From contig JAAYAY010000219.1 of NCBI GenBank assembly GCA_012719125.1, forward strand, positions 1 to 56,768: DNA of 56,768 nucleotides. The letters are read 5' to 3'. Below are positions 52,439 through 56,768 of the stretch, in pieces. The position numbers and the translations under genes are program-made. Below the pieces are notes generated by a model that saw only the letters and a list, made by a program, of their open reading frames with translations, had not been told where the DNA came from and made no database searches. This DNA comes from Planctomycetaceae bacterium (GTDB lineage Bacteria > Planctomycetota > Planctomycetia > Pirellulales > Thermoguttaceae). Position 1 is the first letter of the stretch, and each line of letters starts with the position of its first letter.

Positions 52439-54101
52439 TCGCTCGCCAGAGCCGAAGCCCCAAGGCAACGCTGAGCCCGATTCCCACGGCACCGGCCAGG
52501 GAAATTCGTCCCAGTAGCGGAATCCGGTTGAGGAGCCACAGATCCCCCAGCAGTGGCGGCACCTCCCGGCTGAGCAGCAGGGAAGAACCAAGAAACAAGG
52601 CGCTGGCCAACATTCCCAGCACCAACCGGTTCACCGACGGCTCCAGCCCGCGATGGTCCAGATGGACGTCGAATTTGCCGCTCTGGACCTGTTCCAGAAT
52701 CTCGGTCAACCCTTGAGGGAGTGCCTCGACGAAATGCTCAAGCTGAGCGTAGAAGCGGCGGAGCTTGCGGATCTTCCGGCCCGGAGATAGACGCCTGAGC
52801 ACCATCCGCTTGCGGTAAGGAACCATGACTTCCGTAAGGCTGAATTTCGGGCTCAGCAGTTGCGAGGTCCCCTCCAGCGTGACGAGCACCTTGATGAGCA
52901 TGGCCACCCGGGCGGGAAGGCTTATCTGATAACGGCGAATCATCTCGGTCATGTCGTTGAGGGCACCGCTCAGGTCGAAATCGTCGATCGACTGGCTGGC
53001 ATAGAGCGAGATGAAATCGGCCACATCGAGACTCAAGGCCGCCCGATCCAGTTCCGTCGGCACGGCCCCGACGCGAATGATGATCGAGGTCAGGTGCTCC
53101 GCATCTTGGGTGGCGACGGCGAGCAGCATCTCCTCGATGTCCTCGTTGAGTCGCTCGTCGATCCGGCCCACCATGCCGAAATCGAGCAACGCAATCACGT
53201 CCCCGGGCATCACCAACGCGTTTCCCGGGTGGGGATCGGCGTGATAGAAGCCCTTGCCGAACATCATTTCCAGGTAGAGTGCGGCCCCGCGTCGGGCAAT
53301 CTGATCGAGGTCGACGCCCGCTTTGGCCAGGGCTTCCGTATCCGAGAGCTTGATCCCCTGGACGAATTCCATCGTCAGGACCCGATTCGTCGACAGTTCG
53401 GGGTAGCATTTGGGAATGTGGACGGCGGGATTTCCTTGTAGCTCGCGGGCAAACTGCTGGATATTCCGGGCTTCGCGCGTGAAATCGAGTTCGTGGCGAA
53501 AGATACGGCGGAATTCGGCCGCCAGGGCATTCGGACGGTAGTTCTCAAACTCGGGGATTCGTTCCGCCAACTGGGCCAGTCCGGTCAGGATGTCAAGGTC
53601 AACTTCCACCTTCCGCTGGATGCCCGCCTTCTGGATCTTCACGACGACTTCTTCCCCAGTCTTCAACTTCGCCCGGTGGACCTGGCCGATCGAGGCGGAG
53701 GCCAAGGGCCGGTCGTCGAAGCAATCGAAGAGTTCTTCCGGCGGGGCGCCAAATTCGATTTCCAGAATGCGCCGAGCCACCTCGGGAGGATCGGCGGGTA
53801 CGTCGGTCTGAAGCTGTTGCAGTTCGTCGGCGAGCGAGACTCCAACCAGGTCGGGGCGAGTGCTGAGGAACTGTCCCAATTTGATGAAGGTGGGGCCCAG
53901 TTCGCTCAAAGCCATGCGAAAGCGGGTTTCCCAGGAGAGCCTGGCAATCGCGACGCCGCCGGGCGACTTGAGGAAATCCTTGGCGAAATCGGGGCCAAGA
54001 CGCTCAATCCATCCCGCCACTCCGTACTTGCCGAGAACCGCGACGATTTCGCGCCACCGGTTCATGTTCCGGTAGATCTGGGGGATCGAAGTGATTCGCA
54101 T
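52404..54101 (-). CDS. ubiB: UbiB/ABC1/ADCK-family atypical kinase
   Basis: A 565-residue member of the UbiB family, needed for quinone biosynthesis or its regulation. Conserved parts seen: the KxGQ motif as FIKLGQFLSTR, the Ala-rich loop SASIGQVHRAK, VVVKIQ, the catalytic HADPHPGN, and LDFGMVG for the metal. Two C-terminal membrane helices (~500-550) anchor it. ATG at 54101 chosen; a GTG at 54143 is possible. It is alone on the minus strand, diverging from the 23S rRNA gene. Confidence 0.92.
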   Translation of the reverse strand: MRITSIPQIYRNMNRWREIVAVLGKYGVAGWIERLGPDFAKDFLKSPGGVAIARLSWETRFRMALSELGPTFIKLGQFLSTRPDLVGVSLADELQQLQTDVPADPPEVARRILEIEFGAPPEELFDCFDDRPLASASIGQVHRAKLKTGEEVVVKIQKAGIQRKVEVDLDILTGLAQLAERIPEFENYRPNALAAEFRRIFRHELDFTREARNIQQFARELQGNPAVHIPKCYPELSTNRVLTMEFVQGIKLSDTEALAKAGVDLDQIARRGAALYLEMMFGKGFYHADPHPGNALVMPGDVIALLDFGMVGRIDERLNEDIEEMLLAVATQDAEHLTSIIIRVGAVPTELDRAALSLDVADFISLYASQSIDDFDLSGALNDMTEMIRRYQISLPARVAMLIKVLVTLEGTSQLLSPKFSLTEVMVPYRKRMVLRRLSPGRKIRKLRRFYAQLEHFVEALPQGLTEILEQVQSGKFDVHLDHRGLEPSVNRLVLGMLASALFLGSSLLLSREVPPLLGDLWLLNRIPLLGRISLAGAVGIGLSVALGLRLWRAINKSGHLDRRN

Positions 54102-54398
54102 GGGAATGGTCCGTACCGAGCGGGAGCACCGTCTTTCTATCACTCTAATCGGTCGTCCGAGAGGGGAACAGAAAAAGACGGCAACAAGGACAAGTGCAAG
54201 GGGCGTACTGGGGGTTTCAGTCGGGAAGAACGGCGGTCACGAAATTCCGGAAAAAATCCATGCCGGGGGTGGCTTGAAGGGGTTTGACCGACCGATATAA
54301 TGCATTCTGTCAGCGGCACATGAGAGCCAAACGTGTCGCGGCAATCCAAAGGCCTGTACCGACTTCCAAAAGTTTCCAATTTTTTTGGGTCCGCCCCT

Positions 54399-54427
54399 TT
54401 GACACGGAAGTCACCCCTCGCTATATT
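54399..54427 (+). promoter_or_regulatory. Consensus promoter of the rRNA gene
   Basis: TTGACA at 54399-54404, a 17-base spacer, and TATATT at 54422-54427. It is the best promoter in the 680 bases before the 23S gene, about 350 bases upstream of the mature 5' end. Confidence 0.7.
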
Positions 54428-54568
54428 TGGATTTTTCGATGGTGCGGCAAGCATCATCGGTTAGATGGACAGGGGACATGTTCCTACGTGTTGCGTGATC
54501 CCAGGGAGCATGACCCCTGTCTATTTGACAGAGGAGGCTGAGCGGGAGTTGTCCGTGCAGGCCTTCGT

Positions 54569-54582
54569 TGATCTTTGACAAT
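54569..54582 (+). promoter_or_regulatory. boxA-like antitermination site
   Basis: TGATCTTTGACAAT matches the rRNA boxA of E. coli (TGCTCTTTAACAAT) at 12 of 14 positions and lies in the leader between the promoter and the 23S gene, as expected for Nus-factor antitermination. Confidence 0.6.
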
Positions 54583-54783
54583 TCGGTTGTGTATTTGAGT
54601 GGCATCTTAATGATGTGAGAGCGCCAGAGAGCGGTCGAGCGTTGCCGTGGTTTGCAGACGACGGCGACGGGAGATCGCAAGATTTGGATCGTTACTTGCC
54701 AGCACCGTATCCCTGGTGCTGGTATTGGTAGCTCGACACGAGTCGAACGGTTTGAGCTTTGGTTTGGAGCGTTGGATTCATGT

Positions 54784-56768
<1,985 letters not shown>

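Overview
The window looks like a chromosomal segment of a Planctomycetota bacterium, probably of the Pirellulales type. The basis is high GC, dispersed palindromic and tandem repeats of a kind I associate with planctomycete genomes, planctomycete-style YhaN/YhaO and secretin/pilus gene sets, and a 23S rRNA gene with no 16S gene before it. The lineage is an inference from style, not from a search.

Region 1 (about 0.6-18.1 kb, all minus strand) is the most interesting. It is a long, tightly packed gene train: small zinc-ribbon protein, two Gly/Met/Arg-rich proteins (one a 2x[4Fe-4S] ferredoxin), a HydG-like radical-SAM enzyme, an unknown small protein, two NifX-type proteins, two MinD-type ATPases with ferredoxin inserts, an IscU-Mrp fusion ATPase, a third NifX-type protein, a hotdog protein, a metallo-beta-lactamase-fold protein, a membrane protein, a CGGC protein, a Nudix hydrolase, a Thi4-like protein, a second hotdog protein, then a di-haem peroxidase, a peroxiredoxin and an exported methyltransferase. 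Eight junctions between 6.7 and 12.3 kb are ATGA overlaps. A sigma-54 promoter lies in front of the first gene. A separate radical-SAM gene has its own sigma-54 promoter, and next comes a sigma-54 enhancer-binding activator with a Cys-rich PAS domain. Matching palindromes of the form AWTGCA-N3-TGCAWT (one with a mismatch) sit about 120-160 bp upstream of both promoters. I read this as one self-contained, regulated system for building or moving an Fe-S or other metal cofactor, with oxidative-defence genes at its far end. The HydG-like enzyme lacks one of the three cysteines of its C-terminal cluster motif, and no hydrogenase gene is present.

Region 2 (18.2-33.5 kb, minus strand) is accessory and housekeeping: an MFS transporter; an acyl carrier protein, short-chain dehydrogenase and NeuD-type acyltransferase mini-operon; a 1.3 kb non-coding stretch with a hairpin repeat, a strong orphan sigma-70-like promoter and a 41-bp tandem repeat; a lactate permease, secreted binding protein and DUF4091 protein operon; and a YhaN/YhaO (SbcCD-like) pair.

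Region 3 (33.5-34.6 kb, minus) is folE-queD, pterin/deazapurine synthesis. Region 4 (35.1-51.5 kb, plus strand) is a type IV pilus/type II secretion cluster: pseudopilins, a GspK-like protein, pilM/N/O, a PilP/GspC-like protein, secretin, TPR lipoprotein, a histidine kinase-response regulator-STAS trio, then the GspE ATPase and GspF.

Region 5 (51.5 kb to the end) holds rpsU, a possible small coiled-coil ORF, ubiB, and the first two thirds of a 23S rRNA gene with a consensus promoter and a boxA-like antitermination site. I saw no tRNA, insertion sequence, phage or CRISPR array.
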